Source: Thioclava sp. GXIMD4216
Lineage (GTDB): Bacteria > Pseudomonadota > Alphaproteobacteria > Rhodobacterales > Rhodobacteraceae
Direction of reading: 5' to 3'
Assembly (NCBI RefSeq): GCF_037949285.1
Contig: NZ_CP149926.1
Location: forward strand, 372,001-436,000
DNA: 64,000 nucleotides
Under the pieces are notes generated by a model. The model did no database searches, was not told the DNA's origin, and saw only the letters and a program-made list of their open reading frames with translations. The position numbers and the translations under genes are program-made. This document shows, one piece after another, positions 52,424 to 61,875 of this stretch; positions within the stretch are counted from its first letter, which is position 1, and each line of letters opens with the position of its first letter.

Positions 52424-54325
52424 TCAATCGACAAAAGCCATGACAGCTGCTCGCCCCCCCTCAAGACTGGCAATATGCTCGAGATGCTGGCGTTTGAAGA
52501 TCGGCTTTACCTTCGGGTCGGAAAGCACCGGCTGCGCGCCGTGCTGTTCTATGAAGGCCAGCGTGTCCGTGTATTTTGCCCTTCGCGCCCCGTTCAAAGC
52601 GCGCATGACCACATGGGAATGCGCAAAGGCGTCCAGATCGGCTTTGGAAAACAGCCTCTGCGGCCGGTTGGCGAGCCTGTTTTCGGCAAGCTGCGACGGC
52701 AAAAGCCCCGATGATGCCAGCGCGTGGATTGTCGGAATATCTGCCGCGAGCCATTTTGCGGCCTCGGCTGCCGTTACCATGCCTTCGGACACCTCACTGA
52801 GAAGCGCACGGAGCTGGTTCATCGAAACCAGGAAATCCGCAATCTGGAACGGGCCTGACATTCGCGCCGCCAATTGCAACTTTCCCGAGAGAGCTTGCTC
52901 GATAAGCCAGACGGTCGAGCAATGTATCTTCAGCGCTGCCGAGGTCAGCGGACGCCAATAGCGCGAAGGCTTCCGCACCGCTGTGGCGGCGTCTTGCAGG
53001 CGCTTTAGAAACTGCATGATGTCGTCATGGTGGAACACGGGCGTTCCGCCATCATCGGGGTAATGCGGCACCAAAAGTCCCGATTCCCATAGGCGATCCA
53101 TGATATGTCGATCGGCGCCAATCACTGCCCGTGTCACCGTGATCGATGACAGTTTGCGGACCTCTGCGACCACCTGCTCCATGCGATCACGCGACACGAG
53201 GAGTTTGGGATCGCTTTTTTCATTCGGCCTGCCCTCCGGCCGAAGCCCCTCCTTTTTCAGCTGGCGATTGAGCATGGATAGGGACACATCGAAATGCCGG
53301 CTCGCGGTCAGCGCCGTGAACATCTGGTTGCCCTCGGTCTGTTCACCCAGCACCGAGGTGTTTGGCGCGATGCGGAAGTTCTGCAGGATGTAGCCCCGCA
53401 CGAAGCGACGGATTTCGTCAAACTCGGGGTCGCGGCGGCGCTCCAGAAGGCAGCTCAAAAGTGGGCCGTAGAGCTTGCCGTAGTTATTCATATGCTGACC
53501 GCCCGTTTCTCGGAGGTCAGTCAATGTCACCTGCAGCGCATCCAGCCCTTTGCGCAAAACCTCATAGCCCGCCGCCCCTGCGCGGATCAGCTTATCTGTG
53601 GGCTGATGATGCAACTTGGCCTGTGGGCCCTCCTTCAAAAGAAGGCCCAGAGCTTCTGACGCTTGCCACACGACGTGGAACGCCTGCCGGTCGATCCAAT
53701 CCGCGCCAGCCCCCGTCCGGATGCGGCTGAGCAGATACTCCTCTAAAGCGGACCCATCGGTTCCGACCTCAATGATCGCGCTTGGGGCCCATGTCTTCAG
53801 CACCTGCGTGAAATCGTGGATATCGCCTAACCGACATGCAAACTGCGGGCGCTCAAACGCAACACCATGCTTTTGGCAGTGCCGGAACGCGGCGACCTGC
53901 CAGATATCCCTCTGATAGGGCCCGAACTTTGGATCGCGGCATTCATCCTCTGCGATACAGAGCGGGCAAAGCTGCCCTCCCCGTCGCAACATGGCAGAGA
54001 ACTTGATAGTCTCATGGCCGACCCGATATCGACCGACTTCGATCAATGTTGGGGTATGAAGCTGCAGCTGGGCAGGCTCCACCCCGGCAAGACGTGCGAC
54101 GCGGGCAACCGCCTCCTCCTCGCCGTTGCCGAGGGCCACGCTGTTTATCGAAAAATCACGGCACAGCACGCGCATCCGCGGCAAACCGTTCCTGCCCGAA
54201 ATTCGTGAACACAGAGATGTCGCGGTTTCGTATGGCTCCATGTCAAGCGAGAGAGGTAAGCGCTGCACTCTGCGTGCGCCTCCGGTCGCCGCATCCAAGC
54301 GGCGTTCATTTTGGTTTCCTGTCAT
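52424..54325 (-). CDS. tniQ: TniQ/TnsD-family target-selection protein
   Basis: The 633-aa protein has the TniQ N-terminal domain (LPLSLDMEPYETATSLCSRI). A zinc-finger pattern LCPLCIAEDECRD ... AAFRHCQKHGVAFE follows (C-x2-C and H-C-x2-H). It continues with a long C-terminal part containing several HTH-like segments (for example HFDVSLSMLNRQLKKEGLRP). The length is more like TnsD, which recognises a fixed chromosomal site, than short TniQ. It opens the operon; tnsA begins 64 bases after it. Confidence 0.85.
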   Translation of the reverse strand: MTGNQNERRLDAATGGARRVQRLPLSLDMEPYETATSLCSRISGRNGLPRMRVLCRDFSINSVALGNGEEEAVARVARLAGVEPAQLQLHTPTLIEVGRYRVGHETIKFSAMLRRGGQLCPLCIAEDECRDPKFGPYQRDIWQVAAFRHCQKHGVAFERPQFACRLGDIHDFTQVLKTWAPSAIIEVGTDGSALEEYLLSRIRTGAGADWIDRQAFHVVWQASEALGLLLKEGPQAKLHHQPTDKLIRAGAAGYEVLRKGLDALQVTLTDLRETGGQHMNNYGKLYGPLLSCLLERRRDPEFDEIRRFVRGYILQNFRIAPNTSVLGEQTEGNQMFTALTASRHFDVSLSMLNRQLKKEGLRPEGRPNEKSDPKLLVSRDRMEQVVAEVRKLSSITVTRAVIGADRHIMDRLWESGLLVPHYPDDGGTPVFHHDDIMQFLKRLQDAATAVRKPSRYWRPLTSAALKIHCSTVWLIEQALSGKLQLAARMSGPFQIADFLVSMNQLRALLSEVSEGMVTAAEAAKWLAADIPTIHALASSGLLPSQLAENRLANRPQRLFSKADLDAFAHSHVVMRALNGARRAKYTDTLAFIEQHGAQPVLSDPKVKPIFKRQHLEHIASLEGGRAAVMAFVD

Positions 54326-54541
54326 CGATTTTGAGGTCTAGCGGGAAGCCATCTATTGTGACTTCCGCAGCCAGACGCGTTCCTTTGCATGTAAGGCCAG
54401 CCCTGCCCCCGCCATTCAAACGGTGTGCAGACTTGACAAATTAGACGATGCGAGAGAACCTAAGTTTGCTGGGACCTACCAAGTTCAGCAAATCAGGCGA
54501 CCTCGCGAGCTATGCTTCGGGGTCGCTTTGTATTTATGGGG

Positions 54542-54799
54542 TCATGGCTGATCTCCCTGTTCGGTCGTGGAAGGCCCGTAGCGCTCTGGGAACAGGCTAT
54601 CGACACTCTGGTCGAGGTGACGGGCGATCGCTTCTTCGATCTCGGGACAGCGCCGGTATCCTTGGCTCGTTTGCGTCACGAGGCTGGACTGTCTGCTTGT
54701 CTCAACGGCAATATCCAGCAGCCGGACACCCTTCGCACGTAACCTGCGCCGGATATCATCGTGCCGTACCAGATTGATGCTCGTCGTGTCCCAAGACAT
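54542..54799 (-). CDS. Ner-like (Nlp family) winged-helix regulator, 85 aa
   Basis: The small protein (HDDIRRRLRAKGVRLLDIAV, then RRCPEIEEAIARHLDQSVDS and LFPERYG) follows the Ner/Nlp pattern of phage Mu and related transposable phages. There the phrase ends in (I/L)(W/F)P(S/E)RY. Ner represses transposition-gene transcription in Mu. Here it lies 217 bases upstream of tniQ on the same strand and could control the tns operon. The start at 54799 has a weakly spaced GGAGG. Confidence 0.65.
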   Translation of the reverse strand: MSWDTTSINLVRHDDIRRRLRAKGVRLLDIAVETSRQSSLVTQTSQGYRRCPEIEEAIARHLDQSVDSLFPERYGPSTTEQGDQP

Positions 54800-55191
54800 T
54801 GTCGTCCAGATCCTCCAGATCGAGCCGCAAAAATATTGTTCGCAGCACTATGAGAGAATCATGCCCGTAAAAAGACGCGGTACAAGATTTGTTTTGAGGG
54901 AAGTTTTGGAGGAGGCTTCGAAAATACGTGTATGGAATGGAAAGCAGCAAGCATGGCCTGTCCTAACTTGACCTACGCAAAATTGCTCTGATAGACCAAT
55001 CTATTAATTATTATTACAAAATTACAAATACTTAGCATTTATCCATTGTGTCAAACTGTGAACTATTATCAATATGTAGTGCGTCATTATGTCGCGCTAT
55101 ATATTGATTAAAGTACCGCTTCTTGCACTTTTTCACTCACTCAGAAAATCACTTGCGAGTAGAGGACAACAAGTTCAGAATAAAACAAATC
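54800..55191. other. AT-rich intergenic region
   Basis: This gap of about 390 bases between two divergent genes is strongly AT-rich at 54990-55120. It probably holds the promoters of the Ner-like gene and of the gene at 55192. I found no copy of the TTTGGAGCA or TTGGACC sites seen at the other transposon end, and no gene I can support. Confidence 0.4.
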
Positions 55192-55743
55192 ATGAACATT
55201 GGGGGCGGCGTGAAATTCTACTTTTCAGAAGACTGCGACAAATCCCATGAAGCAGCCATCAGTTTGATACGTCGAATACGGCGTGTCGCTCGATCGCAGG
55301 AGTGCTCGATTTCCTTCGAAGGACTGCGGCCCCTCGGACGACAACCATCTGAAATCATGAATAGGCTATCTTCACTGCATCGGGCGGGTGCTTCTATCGA
55401 TGTCAAACTAGGCGATGATTGTGATCTGAAACTTGGGCAAGCCGTACCGGTGTTGCTGCAGGTCTTGTCAGCGGTGGAACGGAAAAATACGTCCCAACGA
55501 ACGCAAAGAGAGCTGCGCCACGCAAAGTCTTCTAATACCGTATCCGGGCGACCTTTGGTGATGACGCTTCAGCGCCAGGTGACAGCGGCTCGAATGCTGG
55601 CTCAAGGCAAAAGTGGCATGCAGATTTTGCCCGTCGTCCGTGCCTTGGCAGGTCCGCCGATCAGTCAATCTGCATATTATCTTTGGCAGAAGGCATGGCT
55701 TGCCGAGAGGCAAGTTTCGGGACAAGCCATTCATCGCGGATGA
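55192..55743 (+). CDS. Possible serine-recombinase (resolvase)-like protein, degenerate
   Basis: The 183-aa product has a C-terminal half reminiscent of serine resolvases: PVLLQVLSAVERKNTSQRTQ, then a GRP linker (SGRPLVMTLQ) and a helix-turn-helix-like end (ARMLAQGKSGMQILPVVRAL, SQSAYYLWQKAW). LSSLHRAGASIDVKLG before it resembles the resolvase central strand. No catalytic N-terminal Ser-Arg motif (Y-x-R-V-S) is visible, so it may be degenerate or a different protein. The ATG at 55192 is a choice; a TTG at 55123 is in frame. It would be the resolvase of the Tn7-like element if real. Confidence 0.4.
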   Translation: MNIGGGVKFYFSEDCDKSHEAAISLIRRIRRVARSQECSISFEGLRPLGRQPSEIMNRLSSLHRAGASIDVKLGDDCDLKLGQAVPVLLQVLSAVERKNTSQRTQRELRHAKSSNTVSGRPLVMTLQRQVTAARMLAQGKSGMQILPVVRALAGPPISQSAYYLWQKAWLAERQVSGQAIHRG

Positions 55744-56358
55744 ACCGTCGTGCTACAAACCAAGATTCATCTAAAAAAACGGGCTGCACTATTACTGACG
55801 GGCGGATCTTCGTCACTGAACAGAAACGTTATCCAGCAAAAAAGGGCGGGGAGCGGACCTTCGCCGCGGAGACAATCCGATTACCCTGCAAAGATAGAAG
55901 CCGACATTAAGAGTGGACCAAGAACGAGCTGGCTCTGTGGCGCCGCATGACGGCACCGAGCCCCATTTTCCGAATGCGGCAAGGTGCGCGAAAGGGATGA
56001 TGTCCCGGGACACCATCGAGAAAGGCGACTTCGACCTCACGGCTGCGGGTGCGGCAGGTTGTTCCATATGGATCAAGATGCGGGCCAACGCAGCGCACGG
56101 AAATCTGGTAACGATACTGTTGCAACAGTCTATCCTTTCGCTCAGACGCGCACGGGAGCGCCTGCGTGACTACAGCGACCCGTTTCTGCCGGGCCGGTTC
56201 GACCTGCGTCTATTTACGAAAGCTGACTGGGATGGCTTCAAGAACCGCGCCAGCATGCATTTCCATCACTCAGTCTGGCTACGAGGACTCCAAGACCTCA
56301 ATTATTGTTGTCAAGGTCCTTATCGAACAGGTATGGAGGGAAAGACGAAGGAGGCGAA
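55744..56358. other. Region with no supported gene
   Basis: This 615-base gap between the resolvase-like gene and ietA has several short open frames. None has a recognisable motif or a convincing ribosome-binding site. The longest (55913-56377, plus strand) overlaps the ietA start in another frame. The right end of the Tn7-like element may lie here, but I could not find it. Confidence 0.35.
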
Positions 56359-57357
56359 ATGGCACGCGGCGAACTGATGAAAAAGCTCATAACGAGCTAC
56401 GGTCGGGATGACAAATTCCGCACCGTAGTCGAGCAGATCATCGGCGAGGAGGAGCGCAAGGGCAATCGAGTGCTCGCGGGCTCCCTGCGCAAGTCTCTCG
56501 ATCGCCTCGGTGAAGGTTCGACCCAAACGGCTCCTGCAAGTAAGCTCCTGCCCTTCCCGGACGAGGCACGCGATTTCATCCAGCGGGTGGAGCCGCAGCG
56601 CACACCCGCCGAGCTTCACCTGTCGCATGAGAATAAGGAACTTTTCGCCGGCATCATCCGCGAGTTCCGGCAAGCGGACCGCCTGCACCGCCATGGTCTC
56701 GAGGTACGCTCCAAGCTTCTCTTCTGCGGCCCGCCCGGCACGGGCAAGACCATGTGCGCGGAGGTGTTTGCCGGTGAACTGGGGCTACCCTTTTTCCACG
56801 TACGCCTCGACAGCCTCGTGTCGTCATATCTCGGAGAGACGGCCACCAACATCCGCAAGACCTTCGAGTTCGCACGGCGCCAGCCTTGCGTCCTATTTTT
56901 CGACGAGTTTGACGCGCTTGCGCGCTCGCGGGAAGAGCCGACCGAGACCGGTGAATTGCGCCGTGTGGTCAACAGTCTACTAATGTTCATTGAGCAGATT
57001 GAGCCCGGCGGGTTTCTGATCGCCGCGACGAACCTCGCGGGCCAGCTTGATCAGGCAATTTGGCGGAGATTCGACGAGGTGGTCTGGTTCGATCTACCCA
57101 ACGCGCGGATGATCGAAGCTTATATGCGGCACGCTTTCCGCAACGTGGCGACTTCCATTGATCCGGCTATCTATGTCGATCGCCTGACGGGTTGTTCCTA
57201 TGCGGAACTGGCTCGGATCACCCAACAAGCGATCAAGCTGTCGATCTTGGATGGTAACACGGGTGTGACAGACGGTCACTTACGCTCAGCCCTGCGCAAT
57301 TCCGAACGCCGGCGCGCGAGGGCTTGCGAAGGTGGTGCGGGCACCACTTCCGTATAG
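56359..57357 (+). CDS. ietA: AAA+ ATPase of an IetAS-type anti-phage system
   Basis: The 332-aa protein has a short N-terminal domain (to about residue 110) and a classical AAA+ module: Walker A LLFCGPPGTGKTM (near 130), Walker B CVLFFDEFDALARS, sensor-1 LIAATNLAGQLD and an arginine finger in IWRRFDEVVWFDLP. The C-terminal helical lid carries CSYAELARITQQAIKLSILD. With a subtilase encoded 10 bases downstream it matches the two-gene IetAS (ATPase plus S8 protease) defence pair described in surveys of defence islands. The start has GGAGGCG upstream. Confidence 0.85.
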   Translation: MARGELMKKLITSYGRDDKFRTVVEQIIGEEERKGNRVLAGSLRKSLDRLGEGSTQTAPASKLLPFPDEARDFIQRVEPQRTPAELHLSHENKELFAGIIREFRQADRLHRHGLEVRSKLLFCGPPGTGKTMCAEVFAGELGLPFFHVRLDSLVSSYLGETATNIRKTFEFARRQPCVLFFDEFDALARSREEPTETGELRRVVNSLLMFIEQIEPGGFLIAATNLAGQLDQAIWRRFDEVVWFDLPNARMIEAYMRHAFRNVATSIDPAIYVDRLTGCSYAELARITQQAIKLSILDGNTGVTDGHLRSALRNSERRRARACEGGAGTTSV

Positions 57358-57367
57358 GAACCAGGGG

Positions 57368-59722
57368 ATGGCACAGCTCGAGCACCTGCAACTGATCCGT
57401 GCCCGCGTGCCGATCGCGCGCCGCAAAACCGGCGGAGGCGGCGCCCCGCCCGGACGCGGCGGCGGTCATGGCGGTGCCCTTCAGGCGGAGACCCGGACTG
57501 CGATGGCAGAGCAGATAGCCGCAAAGCCAGCCGCCTTCGTCGACCCCTCTCTACTCCTTCGCGTACAAGTTGACGGTCATATCGCCGAGAGCGATTGGGA
57601 GAGGCTCGGCCTCTTGGTCGTCTCCAGCGATGCGGATCGCACTGTCCTGCTCTTCTCTTCGACAGGCGACCTGACTGAGTTCATGGACCGCCTCAGTAAG
57701 TTCGACGCACCGCCAGCCAACCCGGGTCAGAAAAATCCGAACTACGCCGGCCTCGTGGGGAGAATTGATGGGATCGGAGGGCTCGCCCCGCGTGACCGGC
57801 TCGGGCCGAAGATCAAAGCTGAGGGCATCACTGAAGCTGAGGATCTTCAGGACGATGTTCAGTACGTCCTCGACATCGAACTCTGGGAGTTCGGCACCCG
57901 GCCTCAGCGCGAAGCGAAGGTTGCGGAAATCGAACAGTTTCTTGTCGCCCAAGGCGGAGCCGTATACGACACCTATATAGGGCCCTCCATAACCGTAATG
58001 CGCGTGGAAGCGACGGGTCGCGGCCTTCGGCCCCTCCTCGGGGTGCCCGAAATCGCGATCATCGACCTACCGCCGGAGCCGGATCTCGTAGCCCAACCGA
58101 TGGTGGCCTTGGACGCGGGCAGGATGCCCCCTGTCCTTGATCCGGCGGAGGGTGCGCCGATCATCGGCATCCTCGACAGCGGCGTAAATGATCATCCTCT
58201 ACTAAACGGGCTCGTTGTCGGTCGTCACCTCGGCGAGGGCATAGTAGGCGCTGCCGATGTTTGGGGACACGGCACATCAGTCGCAGGAGCGGCACTCTTC
58301 GGTGACCTACGCGACGCGATTCCAGCAGGTTCCTTGGAGCCGGTCGGACGTCTGGCCGTGGCCAAGGTCGTGGGCGACAACGGCCGGTTCCCCGAAAGAC
58401 GCACCGTGCCCCGTGTAATGGATACGGCAATTCGCACGCTACACGCGGACCAAGGCTGTAGGCTGTTCGTGCTGTCTCTTGGCGATACTAACGCTAACCT
58501 ACCACAGGGTCGCGTTGGTCCCTGGGCCGCGACCCTTGACGCGCTCGCTCGCGAGCTCGACGTACTAATCGTCGTCTCCGCCGGCAATCGGGGGCGCCCG
58601 AGACCCTTCATGGCAGCTACGTCTGAGGAGTTGGTAACCGTATACCCAACCTATCTGCTCGAGCCTGAAAACCGGTTGGCTGAGCCCGCGGGCGCAGCGA
58701 ACGTCATGACAGTCGGCGCTGTGGCGGGAGGGACGGGCCTCGACGCTCGGCATGCGCATGATGCAAATGTTCGACCGATTACGCATGAATGGGGCGAGCC
58801 CTCGCCATTCACACGGGTTGGACCTGGTGCGGGCGGTGTGCGAAAGCCCGACGTCGTCGATCTCGGCGGCACAGCCGTCTTCGACGTACCTTCGGTCAGC
58901 TTGGCAGGCGCGCCGCGTCTACCCGCAGCGGGGGTCATCACGCTGAATCATCGCTACACCGAGCAGTTCCTCACTGCCGCCGGGGGCACATCTTTCGCCG
59001 CGCCGCTATTGATCCACAAAGCCGCGCGCCTACTACGCCGTATGCCCAATGCGTCTGCCAACCTTTTACGAGCGCTCCTCGTGGGCGCGGCGCGCTCGCC
59101 TGATGCCTTCGAACGACGGTTGGGTGTAATGACAGCTGCCGAGCGCGTCAGGATTGGAGGCAACGGTGTCGTTGACCCCATCCGCGCCGCCTATTCGGAT
59201 GATCATCGTGTCGTCCTCTACGCTGAGGACGCCTTAGAGATGGATCAATTCGCAGTATATAGACTGCCCATCCCACCTGAGTTCCGAACGGGTGGGGACC
59301 GTACGATCCGGGTCTCCCTGGCCTACGACCCGCCCGTCCGGCGCACCCGTAGTGACTATCTCGGCACCAAAATGGATTTCCGACTGCTGCGCGGCATCGA
59401 CGAGGCAGAGCTCTTTGAGCACTTCCGCGAACGAGACAAGACGTTGGAGGGGGCAGCGCCAGCCGTGCCTCCGAGGTTTAAGTGCAAGCTCCAACCCGGA
59501 TCGGACGAGCGCGCGGGTAACACAGTCCAGACGGCCTCTGTAACTTTCAAACGTGATACGGGGGAGTACGGAGAGGTCTACTACCTCGTCGTGCGGTGTC
59601 TCTCCCATTGGGCGGTGGACCAAGTTTTTGATCAGCGGTTCGCAGTCGTCGTGGAACTTGAGCATCAACCGGAGATCAGAATTTACAACCGTGTTCGTGA
59701 GCGCGTGCAGGTACGGGCCTGA
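57368..59722 (+). CDS. ietS: Subtilisin-like S8 protease of an IetAS-type anti-phage system
   Basis: The 784-aa protein has no signal peptide, so it acts in the cytoplasm. After an N-terminal region with a Gly-rich stretch (GGGHGG), the S8 triad is complete: Asp near residue 268 (IIGILDSGVNDHPLL), His near 300 (DVWGHGTSVAGAAL) and Ser near 541 (AAGGTSFAAPLLIH). The oxyanion Asn is in VVSAGNRGRP. About 200 C-terminal residues are specific to the family. The AAA+ partner likely gates protease activity after infection sensing; that mechanism is inference. Confidence 0.85.
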   Translation: MAQLEHLQLIRARVPIARRKTGGGGAPPGRGGGHGGALQAETRTAMAEQIAAKPAAFVDPSLLLRVQVDGHIAESDWERLGLLVVSSDADRTVLLFSSTGDLTEFMDRLSKFDAPPANPGQKNPNYAGLVGRIDGIGGLAPRDRLGPKIKAEGITEAEDLQDDVQYVLDIELWEFGTRPQREAKVAEIEQFLVAQGGAVYDTYIGPSITVMRVEATGRGLRPLLGVPEIAIIDLPPEPDLVAQPMVALDAGRMPPVLDPAEGAPIIGILDSGVNDHPLLNGLVVGRHLGEGIVGAADVWGHGTSVAGAALFGDLRDAIPAGSLEPVGRLAVAKVVGDNGRFPERRTVPRVMDTAIRTLHADQGCRLFVLSLGDTNANLPQGRVGPWAATLDALARELDVLIVVSAGNRGRPRPFMAATSEELVTVYPTYLLEPENRLAEPAGAANVMTVGAVAGGTGLDARHAHDANVRPITHEWGEPSPFTRVGPGAGGVRKPDVVDLGGTAVFDVPSVSLAGAPRLPAAGVITLNHRYTEQFLTAAGGTSFAAPLLIHKAARLLRRMPNASANLLRALLVGAARSPDAFERRLGVMTAAERVRIGGNGVVDPIRAAYSDDHRVVLYAEDALEMDQFAVYRLPIPPEFRTGGDRTIRVSLAYDPPVRRTRSDYLGTKMDFRLLRGIDEAELFEHFRERDKTLEGAAPAVPPRFKCKLQPGSDERAGNTVQTASVTFKRDTGEYGEVYYLVVRCLSHWAVDQVFDQRFAVVVELEHQPEIRIYNRVRERVQVRA

Positions 59723-59861
59723 ATTTTGGCAGAGACGCTACCCGAGGGTGAGACGGTTTCACCAATTATGCTCGGGTCTACGTTCCTTCCTACATATTGC
59801 AGCGAAAGCCCGCTCCGTCCGAAAGGTTTGAATAGGCTCTTGCCTTGGTTTCGCAACCGCA

Positions 59862-59929
59862 GCGAATGGCCGGTTTCGGGAAACTGCATCGCAGCGATGG
59901 CCGACTTGGCGAATGCCCGCTGAGGGCCG
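59862..59929 (+). repeat. Dispersed intergenic repeat, type I, at the left edge of duplication copy 2
   Basis: AGCGAATGGCCGGTTTCGGG, then GCATCGCAGCGATGGCCGAC and TTGGCGAATGCCCGCTGAGG end in the GGGCCG that also starts the MITE at 59925. The junction of repeat and MITE is exact. Confidence 0.6.
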
Positions 59930-60100
59930 ATTGTGTTGAAAAACTCTCTCACCGAGCACTCACAGGGCTCCACCGAGAATTTTATTCTGGTGAAAGTCAG
60001 ATCGCCCTCTCTGGCGAGGCACTTTAGCCCTAAGTTAGAACAGGCGTTCTGGAACCCTGCACTGTGCTGAAGCCACCCGAGTTTTTCAACACAATCGGCC
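59925..60100. mobile_element. MITE with IS1182-like ends, copy 2
   Basis: Identical to 43090-43265 except C at 59973. The inverted repeats are 59925-59946 and 60079-60100. Confidence 0.8.
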
Positions 60101-60115
60101 GAAGACGTCGATACA

Positions 60116-60172
60116 GTGGTGCGGCCCTCGTATCGGGCTGCCGCACCGCCGCATGACCGGCTTGAGCCCTTT
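60116..60172 (+). repeat. Dispersed intergenic repeat, type II
   Basis: Second copy of the repeat at 43281-43337, carried by the large duplication. Confidence 0.7.
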
Positions 60173-60182
60173 GTGACAGGTA

Positions 60183-60899
60183 TCAGCCCCGACCCGGAGC
60201 GGACGCGTCTGATACAAGTTCGCTCATGATGTGCGCCATTTCGTCCAGCCGCGTCGCAGTCAGGCGGCTGCTTGGTCCGGCGAGGCCGAAGCCGGCGCGG
60301 ACTTCCCCATCGTCGTGCCAAGGGACGGCAACGCAGTTGAGGCCTGGGCACCAGTTCTCTTGGTCAAGAGCATGGCCGCGTTCAGCTATCGCGTCGATTT
60401 CGGCCGCGATCCCCGGACCGATGCGGGGCGCGTGGACCTCGAACATCCGGTGGCGTAGAGCGGGAAGAAATGCCAGGAAGAGAAGACCGATAGCTGAGCC
60501 TGCCATCGGCTGACGCTCTCCACGTTGGCTCGAGGCGCGCAGAGTGCGAGGGCTTTCGATTGCGTCAAGAAAGTAGACCTCGTCTCCGGAGGGGACAGCG
60601 AGGAACACCGTTTCACTGGTTTGGGCTGCCATCTCCTCCAGAGCGGGGCGCAACCGGCGCCGGAGAACCTCGTCATCGCCCACTACACGGGCAAGGTTCA
60701 GGATGCGATCCCCGAGATGATAGCGCATGTCGCCGGGGCGACGTCGGATGTAGCCGGCATCCTGAAGGGTTCTGAGGATATTGTGCGCGGTCGTCGTCTT
60801 CAGGCCAGCCCCCTCTGCAATCTCTCCCAGAGAGGCGGCACCGCCTGCGTGGGCGATCGTATCGAGCATCTCGAGGGCGCGGGTGACGGACTGGATCAT
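60183..60899 (-). CDS. IclR-family transcriptional regulator, copy 2
   Basis: The protein is identical to that at 43348-44064. Having two identical regulators and two identical target units should leave regulation unchanged but double the dose. Because the duplication includes the divergent promoter region, each copy should be controlled like the other. Confidence 0.9.
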   Translation of the reverse strand: MIQSVTRALEMLDTIAHAGGAASLGEIAEGAGLKTTTAHNILRTLQDAGYIRRRPGDMRYHLGDRILNLARVVGDDEVLRRRLRPALEEMAAQTSETVFLAVPSGDEVYFLDAIESPRTLRASSQRGERQPMAGSAIGLLFLAFLPALRHRMFEVHAPRIGPGIAAEIDAIAERGHALDQENWCPGLNCVAVPWHDDGEVRAGFGLAGPSSRLTATRLDEMAHIMSELVSDASAPGRG

Positions 60900-61041
60900 C
60901 GGTAAAATTTCCACATGAATGAAGTTTTGAAAAAATATAGCCGAAGCACTCACTCATTCCAGTTTGTAACGGAACGGGCGTCCTCAGGGACGTGTTGGCC
61001 CGGTGACTGCCGCAGCGCAGTATCCCAAGACGGAGACGACC

Positions 61042-61863
61042 ATGACACGCACGATGATCGCAAGGGTAACGCCCAAGGTTGGTCAGACCGAAAGGCTGGC
61101 ATCACTAGTGGAAACGCTGGCGCAGCAGGTGCGCCGCGAAGCGGGCAACATCCGCTTCGAGGCCTTCAGCGAAGACAGCGGTGCGGTGGTGATGCTCGAG
61201 GAATACCGCGACGACGCGGCCTTTGAAGCACATCTTGCCCAACCCCATACCCAAGAGTTCAACGCAGCGCTTGAGGAGGTTGCCACCGGAGGCGCATCGT
61301 CCGTGACCGACCTCGCCGGCTTTGCTGGCGCACGAGCCTCGGCTCCGGGAATTCGGGCTGTGGACCATGCGGGCCTCACCGTGCCTGACATTGAGGCCGC
61401 GACCCGCTTCCTGTCCGACGCTTTCGGAGCCGTCACGCTTTACGACGTGTTGCCAGAGGAAGGGCCCGACATGGAAGGCGAAGGGCCAGAGGCGGAACTG
61501 GGTCTTTTGCCAGGAACACGGATCGAACACATGCGCCTCGTGCGGATTGGCAACGGGCCAAGCCTCGAGCTTTTCCGAATGGAAGACGGGACACAGTCCG
61601 ATCCTGCGCGCCTTCAGGATCTCGGGCTCACGCACCTTGGCCTCTACGTCGACGACATCGATGCGGCATGCGCTGCTTTCACGGCCGCCGGAGGCACGCT
61701 GCTGAAGGGGCCACATCCGCTGGCCAACAACGAAGACAATGACGGCAATGCAGGCATTTATGGGCGCGCGCCTTGGGGCACGCTGTTTGAGCTGCTGACC
61801 TATCCCGGCGGCATCGACCTGCCCACGGACTCCCCGGCGCCCCGCTGGACCCCCCATCCCTGA
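61042..61863 (+). CDS. ABM-VOC fusion protein, copy 2
   Basis: Identical to the product of 44207-45028 (ABM-like domain at residues 1-85, VOC domain at 100-265). The upstream promoter and ribosome-binding site (GGAG) are also duplicated unchanged, so this copy should be expressed. Confidence 0.8.
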   Translation: MTRTMIARVTPKVGQTERLASLVETLAQQVRREAGNIRFEAFSEDSGAVVMLEEYRDDAAFEAHLAQPHTQEFNAALEEVATGGASSVTDLAGFAGARASAPGIRAVDHAGLTVPDIEAATRFLSDAFGAVTLYDVLPEEGPDMEGEGPEAELGLLPGTRIEHMRLVRIGNGPSLELFRMEDGTQSDPARLQDLGLTHLGLYVDDIDAACAAFTAAGGTLLKGPHPLANNEDNDGNAGIYGRAPWGTLFELLTYPGGIDLPTDSPAPRWTPHP

Positions 61864-61875
61864 AGGACCAAGACC

